From assembly GCF_000015505.1 (NCBI RefSeq), contig NC_008757.1, forward strand, positions 1-64,000: DNA of 64,000 bases, in the 5' to 3' direction. The notes beneath the pieces were generated by a model. It saw nothing but the letters and a program-made list of their open reading frames with translations. It ran no database searches and was not told the DNA's origin. Below, in pieces: positions 47,926 to 56,727 of this stretch. Every line of letters begins with the position of its first letter. Position 1 is the stretch's first letter. Both the position numbers and the translations under genes were made by a program. The stretch is from Polaromonas naphthalenivorans CJ2 (GTDB lineage: Bacteria; Pseudomonadota; Gammaproteobacteria; Burkholderiales; Burkholderiaceae_C).

Positions 47926-50582
47926 GCGGATCGCAGACAGCGCAGGGGTTCGGTGCTGACCCGCTCATCGCGCTGGCGCTGGCGGCCGCGTTCACCCTGT
48001 TGGTCGCCCTGGCATGGCTTGCGCTGGTGCGGCAACGCAGCCGGGCGCGGCACCCGGCTTCGGACGTGCCAGCAGCGAGCGATGTCGGAGCCGCCCCGCC
48101 CAGAAAGATCGTCATCTTCTACTCGTCCATCGGCCACGGCCACATCAGCGCCGCGCAGGCCATCCAGGAGGAGATCGGCCGGCTGGCGCCGGGCGCGCGC
48201 GTGATCCTGCAGGACATCCGCGAGTTCATGCATCCGCTCTGGCGCTGGGTGGACGAGCGGCTCTACTGGTTCATCGCCGGCAATCTCCCGGAAAGCTTCG
48301 ACGCGCTGTTCCATGCCCTGCAGGCGCGTGGCAACCGGGTGCCCTCGCTGGCATGGCTGTCCAACGACTACCCGGAAGACCAGGTGCGCGCCTTCCTGGA
48401 GGCGCAGGCGCCCGACGCGATCCTTGCCACGCATTACGGATCGGCGCAGGTGCTCGGAACCTTGCGCGAGCGCGGGCTGCTGGCGCAGGTGAACATCGGC
48501 TGGCTGCACACGGACTTCTTCGAAGGCTATTTCCCGCGCATCTCGAAACGGATCGACCGCACCTTTCTCGCCCATCCCGAGCTGGAAGCGCGCTGGCTGG
48601 CCGCCGGCGTGGCACCCGACAAGGTCACCACCAGCGGCATGCCGGTGCGCGTTGCGGCCGCCGACGGCAGAACCCGGGAGATGGCGCTCACGGCGCTGGG
48701 TCTCGCCCCGGATGCGCCCACCGTGCTCATCACCTCGGGCAAGGAGGGGGTCGGCGACTACGCGCTTGTGGTGGAGAGCCTGGCCCGCCACCACCAAGGC
48801 CCGCTGCAGATCATCGCCGTCTGCGGCGCCAACGCGCGCCAGCAGGCGCTGCTGAATGTGTTGCGGATGGCGCTGCAAAAACGCCTGCCGGAGCCGGTGG
48901 CGCTGAAGGTCTGCGGCCTGGTGCCGCACGCCGACCTGCTGGCCTGGATGCGCGCGGCCGACCTGTTGATCACCAAGGCCGGGGGCATGACGCCGGCCGA
49001 GGCCTTCGCCGTGGGCACGCCGACGATCCTGCTGGACGTGGTGAGCGGCCATGAGCGCGAAAACGCCGCCTTGTTCGTCCGGCTGGGGGTGGCCGAGCTG
49101 GCCGACACCCTGGCGCAGGCGGGCGAGCTGGCGGCCGCCGTGCTGGCCGACCCGCAGCGGCAGGCGGCGATGCGCCACGCCCAGCACGCCTTTCACGACA
49201 GTGCCGACCTCGGGCGCATCGCCCGCTTCGCGCTCGACCCGGCCCTGCCCGCGCCGGGTATGACGCCGGACTTCGGCGCCGAGCACGGTAGTGCCGTCAC
49301 CGACATCGACGCGGCGCTGGCGCGGCTCCAGGCCGAGGCGCCCTGCGACATCGAGCTGCTGCTGTCCTACTCGACCGCCCAAACACCGCAGCGCGTGGTG
49401 CTGGAAAACCCGTTCGGGCACATTGCCATCCGCGTCGACAACACCGTCTACAGCGCCAACTATGTGGCCGTGCCGGGACACGACCCGAACCTGTTGCAGC
49501 ACGTGACGCTGGCCGATTACCTGTACGGCGTGCAGCCGCCGTCGCCGTCGCAGGTGCACACCAACACCTACGGCATGGCCTACGGCCGCGAGACGCTGGG
49601 CTTGCGGGTGGCGGGCGTGGCGGCAGAGCGCAAGGCGGCGATGGTGGCCGAGGCGCACCGGATCGAAGATGAGTTTGGGCAAGGCCGCCTGCTGTGGGAT
49701 CGCAGCGAGTTCAATTGCGCCGACGTGGTGGTGCGCATCCTGCGTGCGGGCGGCTACGACCGCTCGCCACCGCTGGGGCGGCGGTGGCTGCCGGTCATGC
49801 CGCTGGACATTTTCGAGGAAGCCCGGCAGACCTGCGAGGAAGACGCGTCCTTGTACATGGAACTGGTGGCCTACCGGCAGATACCGGGCGCCAACGCGGC
49901 CTATCGCTTCTCGCGTTTTCCGCTCTCGCTCGGGCAACCGCTGCGCTCGGTGGCGCGGGCGCTGCGCGAGGCGCCGCAAGAACCCCTCGAAGCGGCCGCG
50001 ACCAAACAGCTGACCGGTTATTTCGGCGACCACCAGCTTTATTTCGAGGATCTGCGCGGCCACGGGGCTGGCGCCCTGGCCGACGATCCGGCGCATTTCA
50101 GCCGCGTGCAGCGCAGCTTGGCCGACGCCCTGGCGACCGACCTGCGGCGCTTGCTGGCGGCCCAAGCCAGACGGCCCCTGCGCGAGATCGGGCGTCTGGG
50201 TGAGCTTGATGGCGCCCAGGACATCCGGCGCCTGCTGGAGCGCAGCCTGGCGCTGGCGCGCATCGCCACCGAACGGGCCGACGAGGTGCTGCAAGACCGG
50301 GGGGCGCGGCGCATGCGGGCGCTGTTTACCGAACTCGTGGACGGGTACGGCCGGATCGGCGCCTGGCACCTGCGGCGCCAGGAGATCGAGGCCTATCTCA
50401 AGCGCTTCCAGGTCTTCGAAGCCGCCGTGGGGCGTGAATTCCCTGCCCGCCATGGCGCGCGGCTCGCGCGGGCCACGACGCTCCGGCGCTCACTGCGGTA
50501 CGGTATCCGGCGTCTGTGCCGGCGCGTCGGTGGGCGGCACCGGCCCACGGGTCATGGGCCGGACAAGGGGGCAAGCCAATGA
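47922..50582 (+). CDS. MGDG-synthase-like glycosyltransferase fused to a papain-like (permuted NlpC/LRAT-type) domain
   Basis: An 886-residue fusion. An N-terminal transmembrane helix (residues 14-36) precedes an MGDG-synthase-type glycosyltransferase: KIVIFYSSIGHGHISAAQAI and GWLHTDFFEGYF in the N-terminal half, ITSGKEGVGDYAL and ITKAGGMTPAEAFAVGTPTIL in the GT28-like C-terminal half. A second domain (about 470-630) has a His in PFGHIAIRVDNTVYSANY and a Cys in FNCADVVVRIL, the order of permuted NlpC/P60, YiiX and LRAT-type enzymes. Residues beyond ~650 are helical and unassigned. It may make a glycolipid and cut or transfer an acyl or peptide group; this is inference. ATGA overlaps join both neighbours. 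Confidence 0.8.
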   Translation: MSGSQTAQGFGADPLIALALAAAFTLLVALAWLALVRQRSRARHPASDVPAASDVGAAPPRKIVIFYSSIGHGHISAAQAIQEEIGRLAPGARVILQDIREFMHPLWRWVDERLYWFIAGNLPESFDALFHALQARGNRVPSLAWLSNDYPEDQVRAFLEAQAPDAILATHYGSAQVLGTLRERGLLAQVNIGWLHTDFFEGYFPRISKRIDRTFLAHPELEARWLAAGVAPDKVTTSGMPVRVAAADGRTREMALTALGLAPDAPTVLITSGKEGVGDYALVVESLARHHQGPLQIIAVCGANARQQALLNVLRMALQKRLPEPVALKVCGLVPHADLLAWMRAADLLITKAGGMTPAEAFAVGTPTILLDVVSGHERENAALFVRLGVAELADTLAQAGELAAAVLADPQRQAAMRHAQHAFHDSADLGRIARFALDPALPAPGMTPDFGAEHGSAVTDIDAALARLQAEAPCDIELLLSYSTAQTPQRVVLENPFGHIAIRVDNTVYSANYVAVPGHDPNLLQHVTLADYLYGVQPPSPSQVHTNTYGMAYGRETLGLRVAGVAAERKAAMVAEAHRIEDEFGQGRLLWDRSEFNCADVVVRILRAGGYDRSPPLGRRWLPVMPLDIFEEARQTCEEDASLYMELVAYRQIPGANAAYRFSRFPLSLGQPLRSVARALREAPQEPLEAAATKQLTGYFGDHQLYFEDLRGHGAGALADDPAHFSRVQRSLADALATDLRRLLAAQARRPLREIGRLGELDGAQDIRRLLERSLALARIATERADEVLQDRGARRMRALFTELVDGYGRIGAWHLRRQEIEAYLKRFQVFEAAVGREFPARHGARLARATTLRRSLRYGIRRLCRRVGGRHRPTGHGPDKGASQ

Positions 50583-51550
50583 ACGAACCACAAACCAGCA
50601 AAGCCCCGGCGGCAAGCCTGACGCCGCCCAAGCGGCCCCGGATCGGCCTGGCGCTGGGCAGCGGTTCGGCGCGCGGTCTGGCGCACGTCGGCGTGCTGCG
50701 CGCCTTGAAAGAGGCCAACATCGAGATCGACCTGGTGGCCGGCACCAGCATGGGGGCGGTCATTGGCGCTGTCTTTGCCTCGGGCAAGATTGACGGCCTG
50801 AGCGCCAGACTGCGCAATCTCGACTGGCCGGGCATCGTCGCCCTGCTCGACCCGGTGTTTCCCCGCTCGGGGCTGATCGACGGCCAGCGGGTCGCCGAAT
50901 TCGTGCGCGCCCATGTGCCAAGCGCCCATATCGAGGGCCTGTTGCTGCCCTTTGCCGCGGTGGCCACCGACCTCATGACGGGAGAAGAAGTGGTGACCAC
51001 GGCAGGCGACCTGACCGAAGCGGTGCGTGCCAGCATCGCCGTGCCCGGCATCTTTACCCCGGTGCGCAGCAACGGCCGCATCCTGGTCGATGGCGGGCTG
51101 GTCAATCCGGTGCCGGTGAGCGTGGCGCGCGCCATGGGGGCCGACCTGGTCATCGCGGTCGACCTCAACCACGACATCGTGGCGGGCCGGCTGTCCCACC
51201 CCGCCGCCCACGCCAATGGCAACGGCCATGGCCCCATCATGGCGCGCCTGCTGGAGAGCCTGCGGGCCATCAATAGCCCGGTGCTGGCGCAGTTCGAGGC
51301 CTGGCTGCACAAGCCCACTCTGGAGCCGCTACCAGGCATTTTCGAGGTGCTGCTCGCTTCGATCTACATCATGCAGGCGCGCGTCACCGAAGCCGACCTG
51401 CGGCAAACCCAACCCGACCTCCTGATCCAGCCGCCGCTGGGCGCGGTGCGCTTCATGGAGTTCGACCGCGCCGAAGAAATCATCGACATCGGCTACCGCA
51501 GCGCGGCCGAGCAACTGGCCCGCTGGACAAGAACGCCAACCCATGACTGA
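50579..51550 (+). CDS. Patatin-like phospholipase (RssA type)
   Basis: A 323-residue patatin. The oxyanion-hole motif GSGSARGLAH begins at residue 27, the nucleophile is Ser57 in GTSMG, and the dyad aspartate is D171 in LVDGGLVNP. Patatins are acyl hydrolases acting on membrane phospholipids or related acyl esters. The start at 50579 overlaps the preceding stop (ATGA). Position between the glycosyltransferase and the prenyl-synthase-like protein supports a lipid-remodelling role. Confidence 0.9.
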   Translation: MNEPQTSKAPAASLTPPKRPRIGLALGSGSARGLAHVGVLRALKEANIEIDLVAGTSMGAVIGAVFASGKIDGLSARLRNLDWPGIVALLDPVFPRSGLIDGQRVAEFVRAHVPSAHIEGLLLPFAAVATDLMTGEEVVTTAGDLTEAVRASIAVPGIFTPVRSNGRILVDGGLVNPVPVSVARAMGADLVIAVDLNHDIVAGRLSHPAAHANGNGHGPIMARLLESLRAINSPVLAQFEAWLHKPTLEPLPGIFEVLLASIYIMQARVTEADLRQTQPDLLIQPPLGAVRFMEFDRAEEIIDIGYRSAAEQLARWTRTPTHD

Positions 51551-52352
51551 CACGCATCCCATGAACTTCCCCGAGACCGTGATCGCCGGCGTCCACGCCG
51601 CCGTGGCGAGCACCCTGACCTGCGAGGCCGTGCCGGTCCGCGGCGCCTTGCGCCTGTTGCTGTTAGGCCAAAATACCCCTATCCGGGCACTGGTGACCTG
51701 CAGCCTCCATGCAGGGCAGCCTGGCATCGACGCCGGCACGGCGCTGGACCTGATCCACATCGGCCTGCAGCAGTTGCATGCCCACGTTGACGCGACGACC
51801 GGCGCGTCCGCGCTACTGGGCACCGGCGCCACCGTGCTGGCGGGTGACTACCTGACCACCGGGGCTTTTCGCTTGCTGGTGCGCTGCGCTGACCTGCAGG
51901 TCCTGGCCCTGGTTTCCGATGCGGTCAACCGGGCTTCGGAACTGGAGGCCACCCAACTGGGCCTGGATCCAGACGCCCGAGACGATCCGTCGCGGCTGTT
52001 GCAGACCCGGCAACAACTGGCGGCACCGCTGGGTGAGGCGGCCGGCGCCACAGGCGCCACCCTCGCGGGCTACCCGGAGCCGCTCGCCGGCACGGCCCGG
52101 CGTTACGGCCAATACCTTGTTTCAAGCCACGTTTTGCAACAGGAAGCCGATGCCATGGACATCTCCGAGGCACGCACGGCCCTGCAGGACGCCGCGCTCG
52201 ATCTGTGCCGCCAGGCAAGGCGGGAAGCGCGGACCATCGCGGCGGCCACAGGCAATGGGCGCCCGCTCGAACTGGCTGAACTGATCGCGGCCAGCCTTGG
52301 CGCCAAGGCATCGGCATGCAAACCCAAAACTATTACCTCGACATCATCATGA
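51543..52352 (+). CDS. Degenerate polyprenyl-synthase-like protein
   Basis: A 269-residue all-helical protein. Segments align by eye with trans-isoprenyl diphosphate synthases: LDLIHIGLQQLHAHVD at the place of the first helix pair, GTGATVLAGDYLTTGAFRLL resembling the conserved AVLAGDxLL helix, and YGQYLVSSHVLQQEADAMD in place of the second aspartate-rich helix. The DDxxD motifs themselves are missing, so prenyl transfer activity is unlikely. It could be a structural or isoprenoid-binding partner for the UbiB-like kinase. It overlaps the patatin gene by eight bases and the next gene by ATGA. Confidence 0.55.
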   Translation: MTDTHPMNFPETVIAGVHAAVASTLTCEAVPVRGALRLLLLGQNTPIRALVTCSLHAGQPGIDAGTALDLIHIGLQQLHAHVDATTGASALLGTGATVLAGDYLTTGAFRLLVRCADLQVLALVSDAVNRASELEATQLGLDPDARDDPSRLLQTRQQLAAPLGEAAGATGATLAGYPEPLAGTARRYGQYLVSSHVLQQEADAMDISEARTALQDAALDLCRQARREARTIAAATGNGRPLELAELIAASLGAKASACKPKTITSTSS

Positions 52353-53449
52353 AAGACCCTCTTGTGAAAAAAAGAAAAAACCTCCTCCTCTACTTGGCGC
52401 CGCTGGCGCTGGCCGCACTCCTGGGTGCTTGCGGCAAAGCGCCGGAGGCCCCTGCCGCATCAAATACGACCAGCCGCCCCCTGCCGGTCATGACCGCGTC
52501 CGCCGGGGCGCCGCTCGAATACACGGCGGTCGGCTCGGTGGTGTCGGACCAGCGCGTCGAGGTCGCCTCACGGCTGAGCGGCTATATCCGCGACATGCTG
52601 GTGCAGGAGGGTGACCGGGTGCGGCGCGGGCAGTTGCTGACCCGCCTTGACGCATCGGATGTGGAAGGCGGCATCCGCCAGGGCCAGGCGGCGGGCGGCG
52701 CGGCAGAGGCGGCGCTGCGCGATGCGCAGATTGACCTGGAGCGCTTCCAGCGTTTGTTCGAGCGCGGCAGCGTCTCGGACAACGAATTGCGCAAGGTGCG
52801 CCTGAAATTCGAGGCCGCGCGCGAGGCCCGTAACCAGGCGCGCGCCGGTCTCGACACGGCGCTGGCCCAGCGCGCCTACGCCGAAATCACCAGCCCGGTG
52901 GACGGCGTGGTGGTGGCGCGCCACAAACGAACGGGCGACCTCGCCCTGCCCGGCATGCCGCTGCTGACCCTGGAGTCGGGCCGCGGCCTGTTGTTCGAGA
53001 CCTTCGTGGCGGAGGGCCAAGTCGCCGCCATCGCGGCCGGCCAGCCGGTGCAAGTCAACATCGACGGCGTGCCCGCGGCGCTCAAGGGCACGGTGAGCCG
53101 GGTGGTGCGCTCGGGCGACCCGGTCTCGCGCAGCTACCAGGTCAAGATCACCCTGCCCGAGACGGCGGGGCTGATGCCCGGCATGTTCGGGCGTGCGGCG
53201 TTCGGGCTCGGTGCGAGCCAGGCGCCATTGGTGCCCAGACAGGCGTTGGTCGAGCGCGGCGGGCTCACCGGTGTCTTCGTGGTTGATGCCGAAGGCCGGG
53301 CACGCTTTCGCTGGCTGCGCATAGCCCGCGAGTGGCCCGATCAGGTCGAGGTGAGTGCTGGTCTGGCCGCCGATGAGCGCTTCGTGGCAGCGGCTACACC
53401 GGCCCTGCGCGAGGGCGACCGCGTCACCGCCGCGAAGGAGGCGCAATGA
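52349..53449 (+). CDS. RND efflux periplasmic adaptor (lipoprotein)
   Basis: A 366-residue membrane fusion protein. A lipoprotein signal peptide (MKDPLVKKRKNLLLYLAPLA, lipobox LGAC with Cys28) precedes the HlyD/AcrA-type layout: barrel-sandwich half (VASRLSGYIRDMLVQEGDRVRRGQLLTRLD), a helical hairpin, the second half (YAEITSPVDGVVVARHKRTGDLA) and a beta-barrel domain. I start at ATG 52349, which overlaps the preceding stop as ATGA; an ATG at 52316 would add residues before the signal peptide. It links the RND pump to the outer-membrane channel. Confidence 0.92.
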   Translation: MKDPLVKKRKNLLLYLAPLALAALLGACGKAPEAPAASNTTSRPLPVMTASAGAPLEYTAVGSVVSDQRVEVASRLSGYIRDMLVQEGDRVRRGQLLTRLDASDVEGGIRQGQAAGGAAEAALRDAQIDLERFQRLFERGSVSDNELRKVRLKFEAAREARNQARAGLDTALAQRAYAEITSPVDGVVVARHKRTGDLALPGMPLLTLESGRGLLFETFVAEGQVAAIAAGQPVQVNIDGVPAALKGTVSRVVRSGDPVSRSYQVKITLPETAGLMPGMFGRAAFGLGASQAPLVPRQALVERGGLTGVFVVDAEGRARFRWLRIAREWPDQVEVSAGLAADERFVAAATPALREGDRVTAAKEAQ

Positions 53450-56400
53450 GCCAGCACAAGCTCAACAGCGCCGGCCGCCTGGCGAATCTCTTTGTCACCT
53501 CCAAGCTGACCATTTTGTTCATGCTGGCCTGCATCCTGCTGGGGCTGCTGGCCGTGACGCTGACCCCGCGCGAGGAAAACCCCCAGATCGTGGTGCCCGG
53601 CGCCCAGGTATGGGTGACACTGCCCGGCGCCTCTGCCGAGGAGGTGGAGGAACTGGTGATCCGCCCGCTGGAGGGCATCGTCAAGCAGATTGCCGGCGTT
53701 GATCACACGTATGCGACCGCCATGAATTCGATGGGCGTGTTGATGGTGCAGTTCAAGGTCGGCGAGGACAAGGAAAAATCGCTGGTCAAACTCTACGACC
53801 GGGTGCTGGGGCAGCGCGAGCGCCTGCCTGCGGGCGCGGGCGAGCCGCTGATTCGCAGCGTGGATGTGGACGACGTGCCCATTGTCACCGTCACGCTGGC
53901 CTCCGAGATCTACGACGATTACGCCCTGAAGCGTCTGGCCGACCGCCTGATGGAAGGACTGCGCAGCCTGGACAAGGTCTCTGCCATTTCCGTCAAGGGC
54001 GGGCGCGACCGGGAACTGCGCATCGAGCTGGACCCGCAGCGTCTGCAAGCCTTCGGCGTCACGCTGGACCAGGTGCATGCCACCCTGCGCGCAAGCAATG
54101 TTGCCGCGCCCCTGGGAACGGTGGTGCAACAGGGCCAAAACCGCCAGGTGTTCCTGGACGGCTTTCTCAGCTCGGCGCAAGACCTCAAGCGCGTGATCGT
54201 GGGCAGCCATGCCGGGCGCCCGATCTATCTGGGCGATGTGGCACAGGTCGTCGACGGCCCGCCGCAAGAGCGCACGCACCTGAGCCGTCTTGCATTTGGC
54301 CCGGCCGATGCGCGCTTTGGCAAGACGCAGCAGGCGGAGATGCCGGCCGTCACGCTGGCAGTGGCCAAGAAAGCCGGTAGCAACGCCGTCTTTGTTGCCA
54401 ACGATGTGCTTGAGCGCATCGATCGGATGAAGGCCCAATTCGTACCGGCAGGGGTCGAACTGGTCGTCACCCGCAACGACGGCGAGAAGGCGGATGCCGC
54501 CGTGTCCGGGCTGATCGAGCACCTGGGTATCGCGGTGCTGGCCGTGTTCCTGGTGACTGCTGCGTTCCTGGGTCTCAAGGAGGCACTGATCGTGGGCGTG
54601 ACCGTGCCGCTGATCCTGGCCCTGACTCTGGGCGCTGCCTATCTCTTTGGCCTGTCCATCAACCGCGTTTCGCTGTTCGCGCTCATCCTGTCTCTGGGGC
54701 TGCTGGTCGATGGCGCGATTGTCGTGATCGAAAACATCCACCGCAACTACAGCCGTCTTGGCAAGCAGGACAAACGGCTGGTCACGGTGCAGGCCACCAA
54801 CGAAATCGGCAACCCCACCAACCTGGCGACGCTGGCGGTCATGCTGGTGTTCGGCTCGCTGCTGGTGGTCAGCGGCATGCCGGGGCAGTATTTCTACCCC
54901 GTCGCTTTCAACGTGCCGGTCGCCATGGCGGCCTCGCTCTTGGTGGCCTACGCGGTGGTGCCCTGGGCCGCCAACCGCTGGCTCAAGCCCGGTGAAGGGC
55001 ACGATCTGGAAGACCACGATACCCAGGACCGCCTGCATCGTTTCTACCGTCATGTGATGTCGCCGCTGGTGGATCGCTCGCGCAGCCGCTGGCTTGCGTT
55101 CCTGTTGGCGGGATTGGCCATTGCCGTATCGCTGTTGCAACCGGCCTGGCAGTTCGTGCGCCCGTCCGGTTTGGGCGGGCCGCAGTCCTGGTTCGGCGTC
55201 GAGCTGGCCATGATGCCCAAGGACGACAAGAACACCTTCAACATCACCTTGGACATGCCCGCGACCGCGCCGGTGGAGGCGACTGATCGGTTCGCGCGCG
55301 AAGTCGGTGCGCTGCTGCGCGAGAACGCCTACGTTCGCAACTACCAGAGCTGGATCGGCGAGGCCGGCGTGATCGACTTCAATGGCTTGCTGCGTGGTTC
55401 CGGCAATAAGCAAGGGGCACACGTCGCCGAGATCCGCGTCAACCTGCTGAACAAGGCTGATCGAAGTAAGACCTCGATAGCCATCGTGCGCGAATTGCGG
55501 CCCACACTGCAGGCTATGGCCGCGCGTTACCCCGGCAGTACGGTGCAGTTGGTCGAGGACCCGCCCGGGCCGCCGGTGCGCGCCACCGTGCTGGCCGAAA
55601 TCTACGGCAAGGACTTGCAACAACTGCGCACGCTGTCCGCGCAGGTCAAGGCGGCCTTCCAGCAGACGCGCGACATGGTGGAGGTGACCGACTCCGAGGC
55701 CCAGGACGTCCACCAGTACCGCCTGACGGTGGACCGGGAAAAGGCCGCGCTGTCCGGGCTGAGCGTGGCCGAAGTAGCCGTCGCGCTGCGTCGCCTGATC
55801 GACGGCGAGGAAATGGGTCGGGCCCGCATCGCCGGCGAGAAGAACCCCGTGCCCATCCGCTTGCAGATTCCCCGGCGCCACCAGATCGACCCCGCGCTGC
55901 TGGCACGCGTGTCTGTGACCAACCGGCAGGGCCAGCGGGTGCCGCTGTCCGAGGTGGTGCAAGTCGTCCCCGGCTCAGTCGACCGGGCGATTTCGCACAA
56001 GGATGGCGAACGCGTCACCTACGTCGGCGGCGAACTGGAATCCACCGCCCCTGTGTACGCCGTGCTTGACCTTGACCGGCGACTGGACGGCTTGCTGCTC
56101 GCCGATGGCAGCCGCCTCACCACCGGCAACCTGCGCCTGAACCCGGTCGCGCCCGACACCCTGGAGGGCCCCCGCCTGCTGTGGGACGGCGAACTGCGCA
56201 TGACGCTGGACACCTACCGCGACATGCTGGGCGCGCTGGGCCTGGCGCTCACCTTCATCTTTCTGGTGCTGGTGGCTTATTACCGGTCGTTCAGCCTGCC
56301 GCTGGTTGCCATGGCGGCGATCCCGCTGGGACTGGCCGGCATCTTTCCGGGGCACTGGCTCATGGGCCCGCCCTTCACCGCCACCTCCATGATCGGCATC

Positions 56401-56727
56401 ATCGCCCTGGCTGGCGTGGTGGTGCGCAACTCGCTGCTCATCATCGACTTCGTGCTGGACTACCGGCGCCAGGGCATGGACTTGCGCGAGGCCATCCTCG
56501 AAGCTGGGGCGGTGCGCCTGCGGCCCATCCTGCTCACCGCTTTGGCCATCGTGCTGGGCAGCGCCGTGATGCTGAGCGACCCGGTGTTCGGCGGGCTGGC
56601 AATCTCGCTGATTTTTGGCACGCTGGCATCCACCGTGCTCACCCTGATCGTTGTGCCGCTGTTGCTGTATCTGCTGCTGCGCTACAAGGACCAGAACGAA
56701 GCAAGCCTGAAAAAAGGAACCCCATGA
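53446..56727 (+). CDS. RND-family efflux transporter
   Basis: A 1093-residue AcrB-type inner-membrane pump with two sets of transmembrane helices and large periplasmic loops. Family blocks include EENPQIVVPGAQVWVTLPGASAEEVEELV at the start and LGLLVDGAIVVIENIHRN in helix 4, which retains a single Asp where AcrB has two. The later GDGELRMTLDTYRDMLGALGLA and RLRPILLTALAIVLGS are also seen. The single proton-relay Asp and EENP start place it with the less studied export/efflux subgroup related to metal and unknown-substrate pumps. ATGA overlaps connect it to adaptor and outer-membrane genes. Confidence 0.93.
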   Translation: MSQHKLNSAGRLANLFVTSKLTILFMLACILLGLLAVTLTPREENPQIVVPGAQVWVTLPGASAEEVEELVIRPLEGIVKQIAGVDHTYATAMNSMGVLMVQFKVGEDKEKSLVKLYDRVLGQRERLPAGAGEPLIRSVDVDDVPIVTVTLASEIYDDYALKRLADRLMEGLRSLDKVSAISVKGGRDRELRIELDPQRLQAFGVTLDQVHATLRASNVAAPLGTVVQQGQNRQVFLDGFLSSAQDLKRVIVGSHAGRPIYLGDVAQVVDGPPQERTHLSRLAFGPADARFGKTQQAEMPAVTLAVAKKAGSNAVFVANDVLERIDRMKAQFVPAGVELVVTRNDGEKADAAVSGLIEHLGIAVLAVFLVTAAFLGLKEALIVGVTVPLILALTLGAAYLFGLSINRVSLFALILSLGLLVDGAIVVIENIHRNYSRLGKQDKRLVTVQATNEIGNPTNLATLAVMLVFGSLLVVSGMPGQYFYPVAFNVPVAMAASLLVAYAVVPWAANRWLKPGEGHDLEDHDTQDRLHRFYRHVMSPLVDRSRSRWLAFLLAGLAIAVSLLQPAWQFVRPSGLGGPQSWFGVELAMMPKDDKNTFNITLDMPATAPVEATDRFAREVGALLRENAYVRNYQSWIGEAGVIDFNGLLRGSGNKQGAHVAEIRVNLLNKADRSKTSIAIVRELRPTLQAMAARYPGSTVQLVEDPPGPPVRATVLAEIYGKDLQQLRTLSAQVKAAFQQTRDMVEVTDSEAQDVHQYRLTVDREKAALSGLSVAEVAVALRRLIDGEEMGRARIAGEKNPVPIRLQIPRRHQIDPALLARVSVTNRQGQRVPLSEVVQVVPGSVDRAISHKDGERVTYVGGELESTAPVYAVLDLDRRLDGLLLADGSRLTTGNLRLNPVAPDTLEGPRLLWDGELRMTLDTYRDMLGALGLALTFIFLVLVAYYRSFSLPLVAMAAIPLGLAGIFPGHWLMGPPFTATSMIGIIALAGVVVRNSLLIIDFVLDYRRQGMDLREAILEAGAVRLRPILLTALAIVLGSAVMLSDPVFGGLAISLIFGTLASTVLTLIVVPLLLYLLLRYKDQNEASLKKGTP

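Noticed and set aside
47562..50453. 963-codon minus-strand frame opposite the glycosyltransferase fusion
   Set aside because: Same antisense artefact; the plus-strand genes have clear motifs and coupling.
53341..55962. 873-codon minus-strand frame opposite the RND genes
   Set aside because: High GC third positions leave the antisense strand open. It is histidine- and glutamine-rich with no family pattern.
56181..56723. Upstream extension of the TolC-type frame into the RND gene
   Set aside because: The extension is out of frame with the RND pump, and the signal peptide and ATGA overlap at 56724 define the true start.
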